From: Tetraselmis striata
Taxonomy: Eukaryota; Chlorophyta; Chlorodendrophyceae; Chlorodendrales; Chlorodendraceae
DNA length: 64,000 nucleotides
Assembly: GCA_006384855.1 (NCBI GenBank)
Contig: VCJN01002508.1
Location: 62,001 to 126,000 of the forward strand
Direction of reading: 5' to 3'
In this document: piece by piece, positions 43,401 to 56,100 of the stretch
Layout of the letters: each line of letters opens with the position of its first letter
How positions within the stretch are numbered: the stretch's first letter is position 1
Program-made: the position numbers and the translations under genes
The notes under the pieces: generated by a model
The model's input: the letters and a program-made list of their open reading frames with translations, nothing else
The model's database searches: none
Told to the model about the DNA's origin: nothing

Positions 43401-46400
43401 TCATGGCCAACCCGATGCACAATAGGGGGCCGCGCCGAATATAGAGCTCCGCTCCCGAGGCCGCGGTGCCCCTCCCCGATATTCCCGAATCTCGCCCTTC
43501 GCTCGACGGCCGCATGCAAGCCACGAGCAACGATGACGGCGGCGACAAGACCGGCCACTGCGGCGGCTGGGCGTGCGAGAACACCAGCTTCCGCGCCGCG
43601 CCTGACGGCAGCTACTGATGTTACATCATCAGCGAGCGCAATGGCGACCGCGAGGGGGGCGAGTGCACCATCCGGAACAGCAGCAACCGATTAGTGGGTG
43701 CCGGGAGCGCAGCTACGAGCAGCCCGCCTACGAGCAGGCCGGCAACGAGCAGCCCAACTACGAGCAGCCTGCGTATGAGTTGCATGGGCTCCCTCGACTG
43801 CATTGGCCATCTGCCCTTCGGCCTAGAGGCGTGCGTGCGCGATGTGGCTAACGTCGGCGAGGCGCAGCAAGCAGGCATACGAGTCGCACAAGAGCACTAG
43901 AGCATATGTAAAGCAGTCGCTATAACTTTCTCATGATACTTATCGGTACAAGTACATGCAATTATGCAAGACAATACTAGGGTATCGGGCAGATTCCAAC
44001 ACGTAAGGATATGCCGACGTGTGGTGAAGGCAGTCTGGAAAATAACATGCCTGATTCACCCTAGGAAAGGTTCAGCATTTGAGAAAAATGCTTGTTTACA
44101 TGGCCGGTAGTCAGAGGCCCATTTATATAGGCCTGCATTCCGGACAGGGGGTCTAGAGGCCCAAGCCATCCCTAAGTTGGAAATACGGATGGGGCTCGAT
44201 GATGCCACAATATACGAACGGGTGTCGATGCCGTCCGGAAAGTAGTATCACTAATGTTGCTAGGGTATGGGATGCCGCATACTTGGCCAAGTGTCGCATG
44301 TACCCCACCAGTCTACTTATCCCATGGTACGACCTGCGCTATCGTACCAGTATTTGCCCACCGTGCTCAAGATATAGTTCCTCCCCAAATGAGAGGGTGC
44401 ATGTAGGAAGTTCCCAAGGGAGGGGTGAGCTGCAGGCGGGAATGGGCCGTTCCCCACTAAATGAGATCGTATGATATGGAGCTAGATTCTGTGAGCGTGA
44501 GCCCCGTGGCTCGGGGGTTGGTGGAACGTCAATACGGCATGCCGCCTTGCTCATGACTGCCCGTGTTTGTAAATGTACGATCTTTAGGCGGCGGTTGGAA
44601 GCGAGATCAATCTGCCCTCAACGTAGCACAAGCCGTTAATGTGCTGGACCTCTACGGCGACGCGCTCATGAACCTCACGACACAATGATGAAGAAGCTCA
44701 CTGGGGTGACTGTGCACCACGATGCTATCGTAGACGCATTTATTTGCAATCAAGGTGAATCGCGATCCGCCGGGCATCCATGCACGCCGAGCAGAGATTG
44801 ACTACTTGTTTCAGCATGCAATGTCTCTTGGCAATTAACATTTTACCAAAGGATGAACTTGCGGACCTGCCAATGTTACCGGACGCAGAGCTCTCCCTCT
44901 TGGAATTCACTGTCGTGACCGCAAGCTATAACTCCCGGAGCTTGAAGCCCACGCTGTTGGAGTTCACGACCATGCAGTATGGGGTCAAGTAAAATGCAGT
45001 GCCCCATGGGCCACGGCTGCTGTGGATCGGTTTCAGCGCACCATGTTGGGCGACATGCATGTTTGCAACGGGGGCCGGCAGTGCGATAATGCGGCGTGGC
45101 ACAACACGGATCCATGATAGAAGGCCCCATTTCGAGACATCCTGGACATGTCGGAGTACGCGGGCATGGTCTTTGGCACAGTGGGCGAGGTGAGCAAAGG
45201 GGTGCGCCGCACAGTGCGTGCTATGTACGGATTGGGGCGCCCTATCATGGAGAGGGACTAAGTGCATGCCCCGGGCTCACCGAGAGGCATTACTCGCACG
45301 AGATTTCCTCGGGGCCCTCAGCTTGGCGTCTGCTCGAGAGCGTGTACGCTTCCTCATCATAAGACGGCGTAAATTTGTAAGCCATTTCGTTGCCAAATGG
45401 AAGCTACACATCGTGGCCCGTGGATCACCCTCTCACACACGTGCATGCGCGGCCCGACTCAATTCAAAACATTCTAAAAAACCGGGTGGCGCGGACCACT
45501 CATCCATCCTGCTTCATGCCGGTTACGGGCCGCTTCTAACTAAGCGGCCTTTCCGAGCTTGTAGTACGGATTACTGCTTCTATTACGGTGGATTACGTAC
45601 GCGTCACACCAGGAGTAACATGTTAGGATTATTGAGGAAGGATTCCTTTCTTGTCCATACGGCGGGTACCCTGTAGCCTGCGAAGCAGCCTGGATAGAGC
45701 GTCCTCACTGAACGCCCGTAGAAGACGAAGGAGCGACCTGTTTTCGGAAGAATGCATCGTGTCGTTGAATCACTACCGTGCTGGCGTCGAGTGCATCCTC
45801 GAGGTGTCCAGCGTCAATGAAGCAGTCTAGCTCCTTGCGCTGTGGTGAGGGCTGACAACTTTGCTCGTTGCAAACGAGTTAGCCTATTGGGCAGGCGGTC
45901 TGCTACATTTTTTTTCGGCGAGAGCCCAACAGAGCTGCCACCGCCCAGAAGCTGAATCTCAAAAAAGCACGCAGCGGCCGACCGCCTACTCGCTCGATCG
46001 TCACTGCGCCGCACACACGACAAACTCCGCTATTGATCGACCCTCGTAGAGGGCGGCTGCGCGATGGAATCGAAGGAGTGGAGGTCTTAAGAAAGTGACT
46101 GAGTGGTTCTTGGCTGTGGGAAGTATGGAGCTGTGGCAGCGCCTGTCGTCGCAGGAGCAGTACGGGTAGCAACCTTTTTTTAGGGGGGGGGGGGGGGGGG
46201 GGGTCGTACCCGCGCCGCATTAATTTGAAAACCCCGCGGGCGGTGGCATTTTCGGCAGATTATCCCAGTATATTACAGCAGTCTCAAAATCCTGTAGCCC
46301 TAACAAAACCCTCGTATATCGGAATGACATCTGTAGTTTTTTTCACACCACTTTCGGGCCATTATTGTGCGTGTGGCTTGGGGATATTTCAAAACGGCGG

Positions 46401-46900
46401 CACCCTGTGGGCCTGGCCAGACAATTTTGTCCATCCAAAACACTAGGGTTTCAGAGCACTGTAAAAGTAAAGTAAAGTTCGCCCCGGGACATCGGCCGAA
46501 GCCGCCCCAGCACTTGACCTCGTGCGCCAACTGCAGTCGTAGGTCTGGCATAGCCCATAGACCATTGCCTCATTCGAACCCCAGAGCACGAACAGAGCAC
46601 TGTATTAAACCAAATATTGTTCGAAAACCCTATTTCACTACCCCTAGGGTTTCTCGTTTCAGTAGCTTGAAAAATCTTGCACCAGCATGGTCTGATCATT
46701 TTCGAATTCGACCCAGAAAGGGCGGCGAGAACAACCTGGAACAAGTATAAGGATTAAAAGTAGTCGTTACATTATTCTTCAATGAACCTCCCTGTGTAGA
46801 GATGATAAATGGGAAAAAGGCGACCTGCTACGGGCGGTACCAGCAGGCGAAATATTAAAAAAATAAAATACCAGCAGGCGACCTACTGGTACCAGTACCC
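40460..46900. other. intergenic, no supported gene
   Basis: ORFs of 100-185 aa occur on both strands but lack motifs, splice structure or composition of real genes. Two stretches contain YEQP-type repeats (minus 42.98-43.05 kb, VYEQSAYEQPGYGY; plus 43.71-43.78 kb, YEQPAYEQAGNEQPNYEQPA), which may be diverged inverted copies of one low-complexity gene. A G-run lies at 46180-46203. Otherwise nothing could be assigned. Confidence 0.4.
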
Positions 46901-46941
46901 GCTGTCAAAACTGATGCCGCCCACCTGCCGTTATTCTTTTG

Positions 46942-47024
46942 GAGTCTTTAGGTGGCGCTGCTGGCTCCCCCCTGAGCCAATTCTTACAAGCGTCTTTAGG
47001 TGGAGCTCCTGGCTCTCCCCTGAG
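46942..47024 (+). repeat. 47-bp direct repeat upstream of the LYR gene
   Basis: GTCTTTAGGTGG then CTGGCTC-CCCTGAG occurs at about 46946 and 46992. It lies within 160 bp of the LYR start codon and could be 5' UTR or promoter. Confidence 0.6.
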
Positions 47025-47099
47025 AAGAACCTTTGCTCCCTGTATTATTCGCCGTCCAGAACGCTGCTAATCCTCTTCGTTGGCTCCCAGCGAGTGGCG

Positions 47100-47670
47100 A
47101 TGGCGGCGGCCCCGCGCACGCTGGCAAGCAGCACCGTGCTGCGCACATACCGGGAGCTGCTGGAGTGCTGCCGCCGTCTGCCGGCGGCACAGGGAACTGA
47201 GGCCGTGGCCCAGGTGCGTGCCGAGGTGCGGGCCAACCGCGAGCTCGCGGATCCGGTGGAGGTTCAAGAGGCGCTTCGGCGGATGGTGGGGCGCATCAGC
47301 TTCCTCAAAATGACGACGCCGAGGCGCGGCCCCTCGTGGCGGGACTCCGTCAGCTACGGTGCGGCACGCACCAGTCCCCCAACCTGCAAGTGCGTTCGCC
47401 ACCACAGGCGCCGACGCAGGCAAGTGTCAACAGGGGGTTGTCTCAAACAGCCCGCACCAGCCATGCCGCCTCTGAGCGACCGCCTGGTGCCGCCGCGCAG
47501 GCACATATGTCGTCCGGGGAGGCGATGTCGTGGAGTCTCAGGGGCAGAGCAAGGGCTCGCGGGTGGCGGATGGCAAGATCAGCATGGAGGAAGCCCGGTC
47601 GTACCACAACCGGCTGCTAAAGCGGCAGCATTTTGGGCGTGAACCACCCTCCGGACAAAAGATATTCTGA
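47100..47670 (+). CDS. LYR-motif (Complex1_LYR) protein, two exons
   Basis: Exon 1 (47100-47358) encodes MAAAPRTLASSTVLRTYREL and the LYR-family helix bundle: LRTYRELLECCRRLP (the L-Y-R triad as TYR), then QVRAEVRANRELADP and EALRRMVGRISFL. Exon 2 (47501-47670) joins in phase (TAC G|GTGCGG ... CGCAG|GC) and gives TYVVRGGDVVESQG, MEEARSYHNRLLKRQHFG and REPPSGQKIF stop. Total 142 aa. LYR proteins are small, mostly mitochondrial, and help assemble respiratory or Fe-S complexes together with acyl-carrier protein. Which subfamily this is cannot be told. The helical N-terminus after ATG could be a weak targeting peptide. It converges with the phosphatase-like gene. Confidence 0.75.
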
Positions 47671-48423
47671 GCTCTCATAACCAGAGACACGCGCACTTTG
47701 GCAGAGCGGATATGCCAGTGTGCCAAACAGGCTCTTTACTACAGAAATAAACTTCGTTACAAATAGAATGGCATCAAACAAAAAGGGCGGTGCTCCCCAA
47801 GTCCCTGGCGTACTGCAGCCCTCCTATATCATCCCGCCAACTTTCTTGCTGCCGCCTAACGCACTCGCTGTCACCGCCCGTGCCGGCCCTTCCGCTTGGG
47901 CAGCGGGGGAGCATGCGGCGCGTTGGGCGGCGGCGGCGGGGGTGATGGTGGCGGCGGCGAGGGCGGCGGCGGGGGTGGGGATGGCGGAGGCGGCGGGCGG
48001 GCCAGGAGCGCGCAGCCCTCTGGGTTCAGCTCCTGCCAGCAAACAATAGGGTTGTAAGGCAGACACACCAGCTCCAGTTCCCACACCATGGCAGAGCCCC
48101 CCCCCCCCCCCCCCTCCCCCCACACACACACCAACACACCCCAGTCCCTGGATGCCAGCGAACATCCCTCCAACCCAAGCGCAGGGATCACAGCATCCAC
48201 AAGACCTGGCGGTGCCGGGCGGGCCATCCCACCTGTGACCACGCGCCACTGATGTCGGCCTGGTTGGGATTATGCGTGGCGCGGGATTTCACCAGCAAGG
48301 CATGCTGAAAGGAGCGCCACGCGCACACCCCTACACATGCCGTGCAACGCCCAACAGAGTCCAGTGTTTCCGGCAATAAGCAAAGGGACTGAGGGGCAGA
48401 GAAGGGGGTGCAGGGGAGCTCAC

Positions 48424-51400
48424 CGTCTGGGCATGCCTCGATGTCCAGAGGCCCGCACTGCTTCGGATTGATGCAGTACTCGAGCTGCACCAACAGCTTG
48501 TTGGCATCCAAGCCCGAGCTCTGCTCGCAGGACAGGTTGGGTGAGGGAGCAGGGGAGGGCGCCAGGTTCATTGTTTTGCGAGTCGGCGTCTGGCTGGAAG
48601 GAAGGCCGCGGCAGGTGAGGGGTCGGCCTTGCCTTAATCTCCTTGATGTCGCCCTGCGTGGAGCGCAGCGTGATGGACACGCGGCCCAACGGCTCAGGCA
48701 GCGGCAGCGCCTCCGGGGCGCCCAGCGCAGCCAGCAGCGCCAGCACCTGCCAGCGGTGCCCTGAGTACAGGTGCAGCCTGGAGCTGCCCAGGTCCGCCTT
48801 GGCGCGGTACTCCTGAGAATAAAAGCACCAGCACCTCCACCTCAGCCCAAGGCACGGCATCAAAGTGACTGATGCCCTCTTGGCGTGACCAAGCTTTGAG
48901 AGAGAGAGGGAGAGAGAGAGAGAAACGGGTTTGACTCCCTTGCAAAGATGGAGAACCGACTTTTTATCAGAATACTCGATGGTGCGAAACAATCCAGTAG
49001 TTTTGCGACCTGGGTCAGTTAGAAGTCAGTTAAAATGCGAATACTGGGGTATTTGCGGATCGGCAAATGCTACTCACCAAAGCATCAATCTCAACAAGCA
49101 TCCATCTGCAATGCACTGCCGCTGGTGCTCTATAGCCTATAGGTGAACATTTCATAGCGATGTGGGTCACTGATTCTGCGGGGGCTCGCACCTGGTGTAG
49201 GAGCAGCTTGCTCCATTTGGCAAAGTTTCGCTCGCCTGCGGAGAATGCGCCCCAGTGCACCACGGTGCGCGTGTACCGCGGGTCCATGGTCACCAGCTGG
49301 CGATGCAGATGCTGCAAGATATCACCCAGCAGCATGCCGCCCACCAGGCTGCCTGCCGGTGGCAGCGGCGCGCGCGGCCAGCTCAGCCCAATCTGCAGAA
49401 CAATGCCGGCGCGCGAGTGCATGTCTGAGATTGGGGTACTGGGCAGGGAGCGGGGGGGCACCAGTCTCTGGTGCAAACAGCCGCCGCTGCACCCACTCCG
49501 CAACCAGAAACAGATCGTAGCTGAGTGCCTGCCAGGCGCAGAGATGGGGAGGCTTAGCAGAGGCATAAAGCAGCCAGAGCAGCAGCTACGAGTGGAGAGT
49601 CCGAGGAGGTCCCTGTGGTGGTGGTGTGTGGAAGGGGCAGCTTTGCCACACCTTGCGGTCGACGCCTGGGTCCTTCGCCCACAGGTTGGCGTTCACGAGG
49701 TGAGAGCGCACCACGTCGTACATGCTTGCCGCGTCCATGAGCTCCATCCGTAGGCACTTTGGCATCCCCGTCGCTGCCACGCACAGCTCTGAGATGCGCA
49801 GGTTCCTATGGGTCGGAGGGGGCGGGGCGCAAGGGAGCCAGCGGCATCAGCTTGCCTGTCCCTCTTGTCACTGTGGGGGATGGCAGAGGCGACTCAAGAG
49901 AGGAGAAGGTGGGCTAGGGCGGGCCTGATTTGCTGCATGACTTCCTTGAACTCGTGATTCTCCGCCCAGATCCATGGTTGACTGGCGATCGCCTTGTGCA
50001 GGGCCTTCTGCCCCCTGCAGCCCGCCAAGTTGAGCACAGCGCCAACCCTCAGCTTACCGCTCCCCACTCTGAAAGCTCCCTCACATTATCCCATAGTACC
50101 CACCACTCAAGCTGATTCTAGTTCCGCCCTACGCAACACCAAGGCAAACCAGGCGGGTGGCCTTGACTTACCTTTTGCATGTGTCAAACTGCCGCATCAC
50201 CACATCCAGGCCGGCGGCTTCCACCTGAAGGCACACAGCGCCGCGGCGCCATAAGCAGTCCCCTCCTATGTGCAAAGGCCAGTGGGAAGCCAGCCGCTGC
50301 GCGGGCCGGGAACCGGCTGACTGGGCGGAACATCGGGGGTGGGGACCCACCAGCAGAGCTGCGGGCTGCACAACCTCGTCTTGGATTGCTGTCTCCTTGT
50401 CATGGTCAAACACAGTGTGCAGCCCAATGCAGCGCGCCAAGCAGCGCACGGGCGTGGCAGAGTGGCGGCCCAGCACGTCCGCGCGCAGCCCCCAGCCAGT
50501 GCGCCCATACTGGCGGGGAGGGCAGGTAAGGGGGCACATGGGGTAGCGCCGCCCTCAGCTCAGGGCCAGCGTGTTGCAGGCAAGCGCAAATCGGGAGTCC
50601 AGGCAGCACGGTGGCAAGCGGGTCAGCTGCGGCGCACCTTGTTAGGGAGCCGGATCTCCGGCGGATCCGCCCGGCAGCTGCAGTCCGCGTGCGCTCCATG
50701 CTGCTGCCACATGGCGCGCAGGTTGATGGGGAGTAGGCCTGTCGGAGCACGCGGGAAGGGGGTCCTCGGCCAGTCGTGCGGGGTACATGGCATGGCTGAA
50801 GCTGGCGTGCAGCAGGAGAAAGTAATTCAGAAGACTACCAGGGGGGGGGGGGGGGGGGGGGGGGTCACCCAGAAGAAATGCATTAGCAGTGTCGATCGCG
50901 CGCCCGTCCTGCGTGCTGCGTGCGACAGCCTCCACCGCGCTGCGCACCGTTGCAGGTCAGAGATGGCCCGCTAGAGGGGTGTGGTGGGGCCCGCGGAGGA
51001 CAGGGGCGCACCTGGGCTCCACACCCAGCAGCTGCTCCCCGAGCAGAGTCTCCCGTAGGGCCGCGCCCAGCCGGAAAGCGTCCAGCATGCCCGCCTCGCT
51101 TAGCCGTGGTTCAGCGGGGACGCCCAAGTATACTGAGGGGAAGTCCTGCCAGGTAGAAATGGGCAGCGAGGGACAAAGCATCGCCGCCGGTGGGTTAGCG
51201 GGCAGCGCCCTGTGGGTTAAGGCTCACGCTCCAGTAAACTCACCAGGCCTCACCTCGTCGCTGTTAGACAGCACCATAGCCATATGGATGGCGTGCCCGG
51301 GGACGTCTTGCCTGCACAGTTCACAACGTCATAGGGCAGCCTCAGTAGCGATTCCTGCCTGGGGATACGGCGCAGCTGAGAGGGCCGTGGGGCTCACCCA

Positions 51401-51868
51401 CGAGCGCCGGAGCCCCAGAGGCCCGTGCGATTGTACTGCGCCGGCACATGTATCAGCTCCGCAAGCGCCTTCTGCCCCGCCATCTCATCAAAGTCTGGCA
51501 GCTCCTTCAGGGGAACCGGTCGCAGCGCCGCTGCAGCACACATGAATGAAAAGTGGAGGGGGGGGGGGGGGGGTGGGGGGGGGGGCACCGGTCAGCTGTC
51601 GGGTGCCGCTTGTGTTGTCTAACTGTCCAGCCCTGTACGAGCAGTTGCTTTGCTGACGAGGTTGGCTAACGGGGCATGCCGCCCCAGGTGAAACCTCAGC
51701 GCATGTGCCTGCAGGTCCGCCACTTGCCCAATAGGTACCCGCACAGTTGTGACAAGGCTCAGGGAAGTCGCAGATGGCCCAGGCTAATGGAGGAGACAGG
51801 GGAAGGGGGGGGCACCCACCGACAAGCAGGCCCAGCGCCAGAAGCAGCGCGCACAGGCGGACCACCAT
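48424..51868 (-). CDS. histidine-acid-phosphatase-like protein, catalytic residues lost
   Basis: Exons that join in phase (5' to 3'): 51868-51820, 51530-51398, 51311-51254, 51145-51012, 50939-50869, 50795-50638, 50509-50351, 50224-50172, 50014-49925, 49805-49652, 49528-49462, 49424-49192, 48812-48633 and probably 48520-48424. Starts MVVRLCALLLALGLLV, a signal peptide or anchor. Family marks: LSEAGMLDAFRLGAALRETL, VARSTQDGRAIDTANAFLLG, SLVGGMLLGDILQHL and LHLYSGHRWQVLALLAALG. The RHGxRxP box is replaced (MVLSNSDEDFP) and the HD pair reads HR. It is therefore probably a secreted or lumenal pseudo-enzyme. The last exons (to about 47.87 kb, possibly an SPPPP tail) are unresolved. Confidence 0.7.
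49806..49924 (-). other. probable GC-AG intron of the phosphatase-like gene
   Basis: The only donor giving the right phase is ATCAG|GCCCGC, paired with CCATAG|G. A second GC donor, AAG|GCAAGG at 48632, ends the exon at 48633. Confidence 0.45.
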
Positions 51869-53145
51869 TGTTCGCACCACCTCGCCCACCAGACCTCGCG
51901 CCACTTGCTGCCCCGCCTCGCCACCTATCTGCGGCTGCACGCCTGGGGGGAGACGCGGAAGACCCACCCCGGCCTGAACGGCCACCTCTGGGTTGCCCAA
52001 CATCCTGCGTGGCGCTTATCGCGAGCTGAAGGGGTCTGTGGTGTGAGCGTACTGCTGCTGCTGATCGAGAGCGGTGCCGACGCGGGCGAACCCCCAAAAA
52101 ATACACAGTACTGTACTTGTAAACGGTTCGGTACCCCGAAGCGACTGTTACCCAAACTGTTACCCTCCGGTACCCCGAAGCGTCATCGCGCCACCCCAGC
52201 CGGCCCCGCGTGCCCCATACCAGCGCACCGTCCGATAAACCCCATCTGATGGGATGCGATGCAGTCGATGGGTAGCAATGATATCCGGGTCGCGAGGGAT
52301 ATCCGGGCGGATGGCGACCACATCCGATGATGGCTTTATTGGATACCTGTACACGGCGGGGTGGCCCGGGGCAGCGTCCGGCGAAGGCAATAAAGTACTA
52401 CCCTGTACCGTACTACGGGGGACGGGGGGAATACGGTATCCATCCTGCTGTCGGGCTCGTGGGCGAACTGTTGCGGCGCGCAACAGGTACCCAGGTACAA
52501 GAGGAAGCAGGCTGGCGGCGCGGACTGTGCTGTTGACGATGTTTCCAACCAGCGCGGTGTATTCGCCAGTCTTCACGCCAGCCACACCGCAAGGCGTCCC
52601 GGCACAATTGCCGTGCAGCGCCTCCTCCTCTCCCCCCTCCGACCGACGGCGGCGAGATAACCCCAGCGGAGCCTCCGATCACGCCGCGGCAGACGGACGG
52701 ATAAAACCAGGGTGGGTGACGGTGCTGGGCACGAGAGCCCAGACCCCGCTTGGACCGTGTTTGCCAACGATTCGGGCCAGAGGGGAAGGGATGGAACTGC
52801 AAAGGAGTGGGGCCGCGAGCGGATCGCGGCGACTCTTACCAGTAGGCCACTTGGAAGGGCGAGACCGACGCTAGTACAGCGATTCCCAGTGGTTCATGTC
52901 TCTATGCGCATTTTTTGCGATTGCGCGGGCTGAGGGGACGCGGCGGCGGCGGCGGCGGCCTGGCTTGCCGACTCCGATCGCCGCGGACGCGACTTGACGG
53001 CTGGGGCGGCTATGGCGAAGTTGGCAGTGACCTGTATGTGGTGTAGTCGGCGGGCAGGCTGGACCATGATGTATGTGGCATGGGCGTGGCCGCTAATGGC
53101 CTGGCACGTGCGCTGCGTGTAGGATCGCCCCGCCAGCCAACCAGG
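51869..53145. promoter_or_regulatory. divergent intergenic region, phosphatase-like gene / OLA1
   Basis: The two start codons point away from each other across about 1.28 kb. The segment holds KpnI-like GGTACC repeats (52130-52180) and a GGC-rich block (52940-52960). No TATA box close to either ATG was recognised. A minus-strand ORF at 52160-52585 has no motif. Confidence 0.4.
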
Positions 53146-56100
53146 ATGGCACCCAAGAAGAAGGAGGTCGTGGAGGAGAAGCCGATGCTCGGCCGGTTCA
53201 AGTCACACCTGAAGGTACGCGCCTAGGGGGTGGGGGTGGGGGGGGGGGGTGGGGGGGTGGGGGTGGGGGGGGGGGGGGGGTTCGCAGAGGCATGGGCCTG
53301 GGTCGATACCCGTGGAGACGCTGGAGAGGCTGATGGTGGCCGTGGCTGTGGCTGTCCGTGGGTCAGATTGGCATCGTGGGCATGCCCAACGTGGGCAAGA
53401 GCACGCTGTTCAACACCCTCACCAAGTGCTCCATCCCCGCGGAAAACTTCCCCTTCTGCACCATCGAGCCCAACGAAGCGCGTGTCAACATCCCGGACGA
53501 GCGCTTCACGTGGCTCTGCAACCAGTACCACCCTAAGAGCAAGGTGCCCGCATTCCTGGAGATCGTGGACATTGCCGGCCTCGTGAAGGGCGCCGCGGAT
53601 GGCGCTGGCCTGGGCAACGCCTTCTTGTCAAACATCATGGTGCGCCCACCCTCACCGCCCCTCGCCCCTTCCCTCCTGCGTGATCGCCTGCCGAGCCACT
53701 CACCCGCTCTGGCCAACGTGCGGCCAGGCCGTGGACGGCATCTTCCACGTGTGCCGCGCGTTTGAGGACCCGGATGTCATCCACGTGGAGGATCGCATCG
53801 ACCCGGTGGAGGACATGGAGATCATCCACGGCGAGCTGCGCGCGAAGGACCTGGCGCGCGTGACCACGGAGTATGAGGTGTGCGCCCGGCAGGACATGCG
53901 GAGGGGGCAGGCACGGCCGTGGCATCGGTTGGGGCGGAGTCTGCGCAATAGAGTTTGCGCACAAGGGCCTGCACACCCCACCCCATGTGCCCAAAGCCCC
54001 GACCCCGGCTGGATTCAGTTCCGGCGGAATACCTCCCGAAAATGGCCTAAACCTGAATCCAGCCTAGTCTCAGTTCAGACCGAATTCATGTGCGCTCACT
54101 ACGAGTTTCGGCCAGTCTGAATTACGATGATTCCCACTGTACCGCTCCGCCTGTATTTAATGGGGGTGCTCTCCACGCCAGGCATCCAGCTGAAGTCAAG
54201 CAGCACAGCCGAATTCCGGCCTTGAATTTAGTGTCTTTCAGTGAATTCACCGATGCTTATTCTGAATCCCACCTGAACCTTGCACCGCCATCTCAGCGCA
54301 ACCCTGGTGCGCACACCAGCGGCGACCACGAGCTCCTCGCTGAGCGCTGGGCTGCCCCCATTGCGCGCCCCTGCCCCTGCCTCGGCAGGCCCTGAAGAAG
54401 ATGATCCCGCGCGGCCTAAAGAAGGAGCAGAAGGAGGACATGGAACACGCGGAGAAGATCATGGCCATGCTGAACGAGGGCAAGGACATCAGGTGCGGGG
54501 GGCGGGACGTGGAGGGGCAGCATCAGGGGGTGCACCAGCCGCGCCTGTTGAGCCTCTCTTGTCACCGTGTTGCGAACAACGTGGATGAGCTACCGGCGCT
54601 ACCTGTTGGTAGTCGATGTATAGACTGTGTATAGGTCAAATATATATTTCTTAGGTCACGCATGTTTGCTTGGGTTGTGTTTGGATGACAGCAGGTAATC
54701 TTTGCGCGCGTTTTTGTCTGTCTTTGCTTCGGGGAAGTGGGGAGGGAGGGAGGCGCTGACGGCAGTGTGGTGGCGGCGGCGCCAGGCACGGCGAGTGGAG
54801 CACCAAAGAGATCGAGTACCTCAACACGCTGCAGCTGCTGAGCTCCAAGCCGGTGGTGTACCTGGTGAACCTGACGGAGAAGGACTACGCGCGGAAAAAG
54901 AACAAGTGGCTCAAGAAGATTGCCGACTGGGTCTTTGTACGCCCCCCTCCCCCCACCAGCGCCCGCAGCCCCTCTTCCCACCTCCGTGACCCGAGACTAA
55001 GCCCAATGAGCCCCAGCATTAAAGCCATGCAGAGTGAAAAGAGTACGAGAGCGGGGGGATTCACTGGACCAAAGAGGAACTTGATGCTTTGCACGCCTTG
55101 GCCGAAATTGGCGCTCATGCTGATTGCAGCTGAGTACTTGCTTGAATCCACCCATCTGCTTGCTGGATTCAGCACTGACTTGCACGTCCAGCTACACGGT
55201 TATACTGCCGTGGTACTGACACCATGTGAAGATCTGCAGCATTCAGTAGGCTCAGCTCAGGGTGACAGCATACAATTTTAGTCTCGGCTGAGCGCTTGTC
55301 TGGGTTCAGCATTGGGCGGAGCTTCATGCCTTGACACCGTGCATCACCTCGATGTCCCCCCCCCCCCCGGTCCTTCTCTGCTCTGTTGGACCTTGCAGGA
55401 GAAGAGCAAGGACCCCATCATCCCGTTCAGCGGCGCGCTGGAGCAGAACCTGGTGGACATGCCAGAGGACGAGGCCGAGGCGCACTGCAAGGAGCTGGGC
55501 GCCACGAGCGCGCTGCCCAAGATCATCAAGACTGGCTTCACCGCGCTCAACCTGATCTACTTTTTCACCGGCGGCCCCGACGAGGTCAAGTGCTGGACCA
55601 TCCGCAAGGGCTACAAAGCGCCGCAGGCCGCGGGCACCATCCACACTGACTTTGAGCGCGGCTTCATCTGCGCCGAGGTGCGCCCCGGCAGCCTCCGCCG
55701 CTGCCACCCGCGTCGGGCCGCTAGGCCAACTAGGCGCGCCGGCTTGGATTGGGCACTGAGCTGATTCCCTGCTGAATCCTGCCTGAGTTGAGCCCATGCG
55801 TACGCATGCGTTAATTCAGCAGCCAACCGTGACCACGTTCTGGGCCCGCTGTTCCCGCTGAATTGGGGTTGACCCTTCGACGAAGAGAGGAAAGCACATT
55901 CACCTGGAAATACATCAGAATACACCGCGAACACCACACATATATCCCAACTGATTCCTGCCTGAGCCCAAGCTAACGCATGCGTTCCTTCAGCAGCTAG
56001 AGCCAACACGTTCTGGGCCCGCTGTATGTTATTAGCGTTGACCCTTCGACGAAGAGAGGAAAGCATCTTCATCTGGAAATACATCAGAATACACAGCGAA

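Noticed and set aside
47720-48249. Overlapping plus- and minus-strand ORFs around 47.8-48.2 kb as separate genes
   Set aside because: The minus-strand SPPPP-type frame (from about 48010) could be the C-terminal exon of the phosphatase-like gene, and the plus-strand Ala-rich frame is its shadow. The join could not be fixed, so neither is listed as a gene.
52160-52585. 141-aa minus-strand ORF between the phosphatase-like gene and OLA1
   Set aside because: No motif, no splice context and low-complexity GTACC repeats; treated as intergenic.
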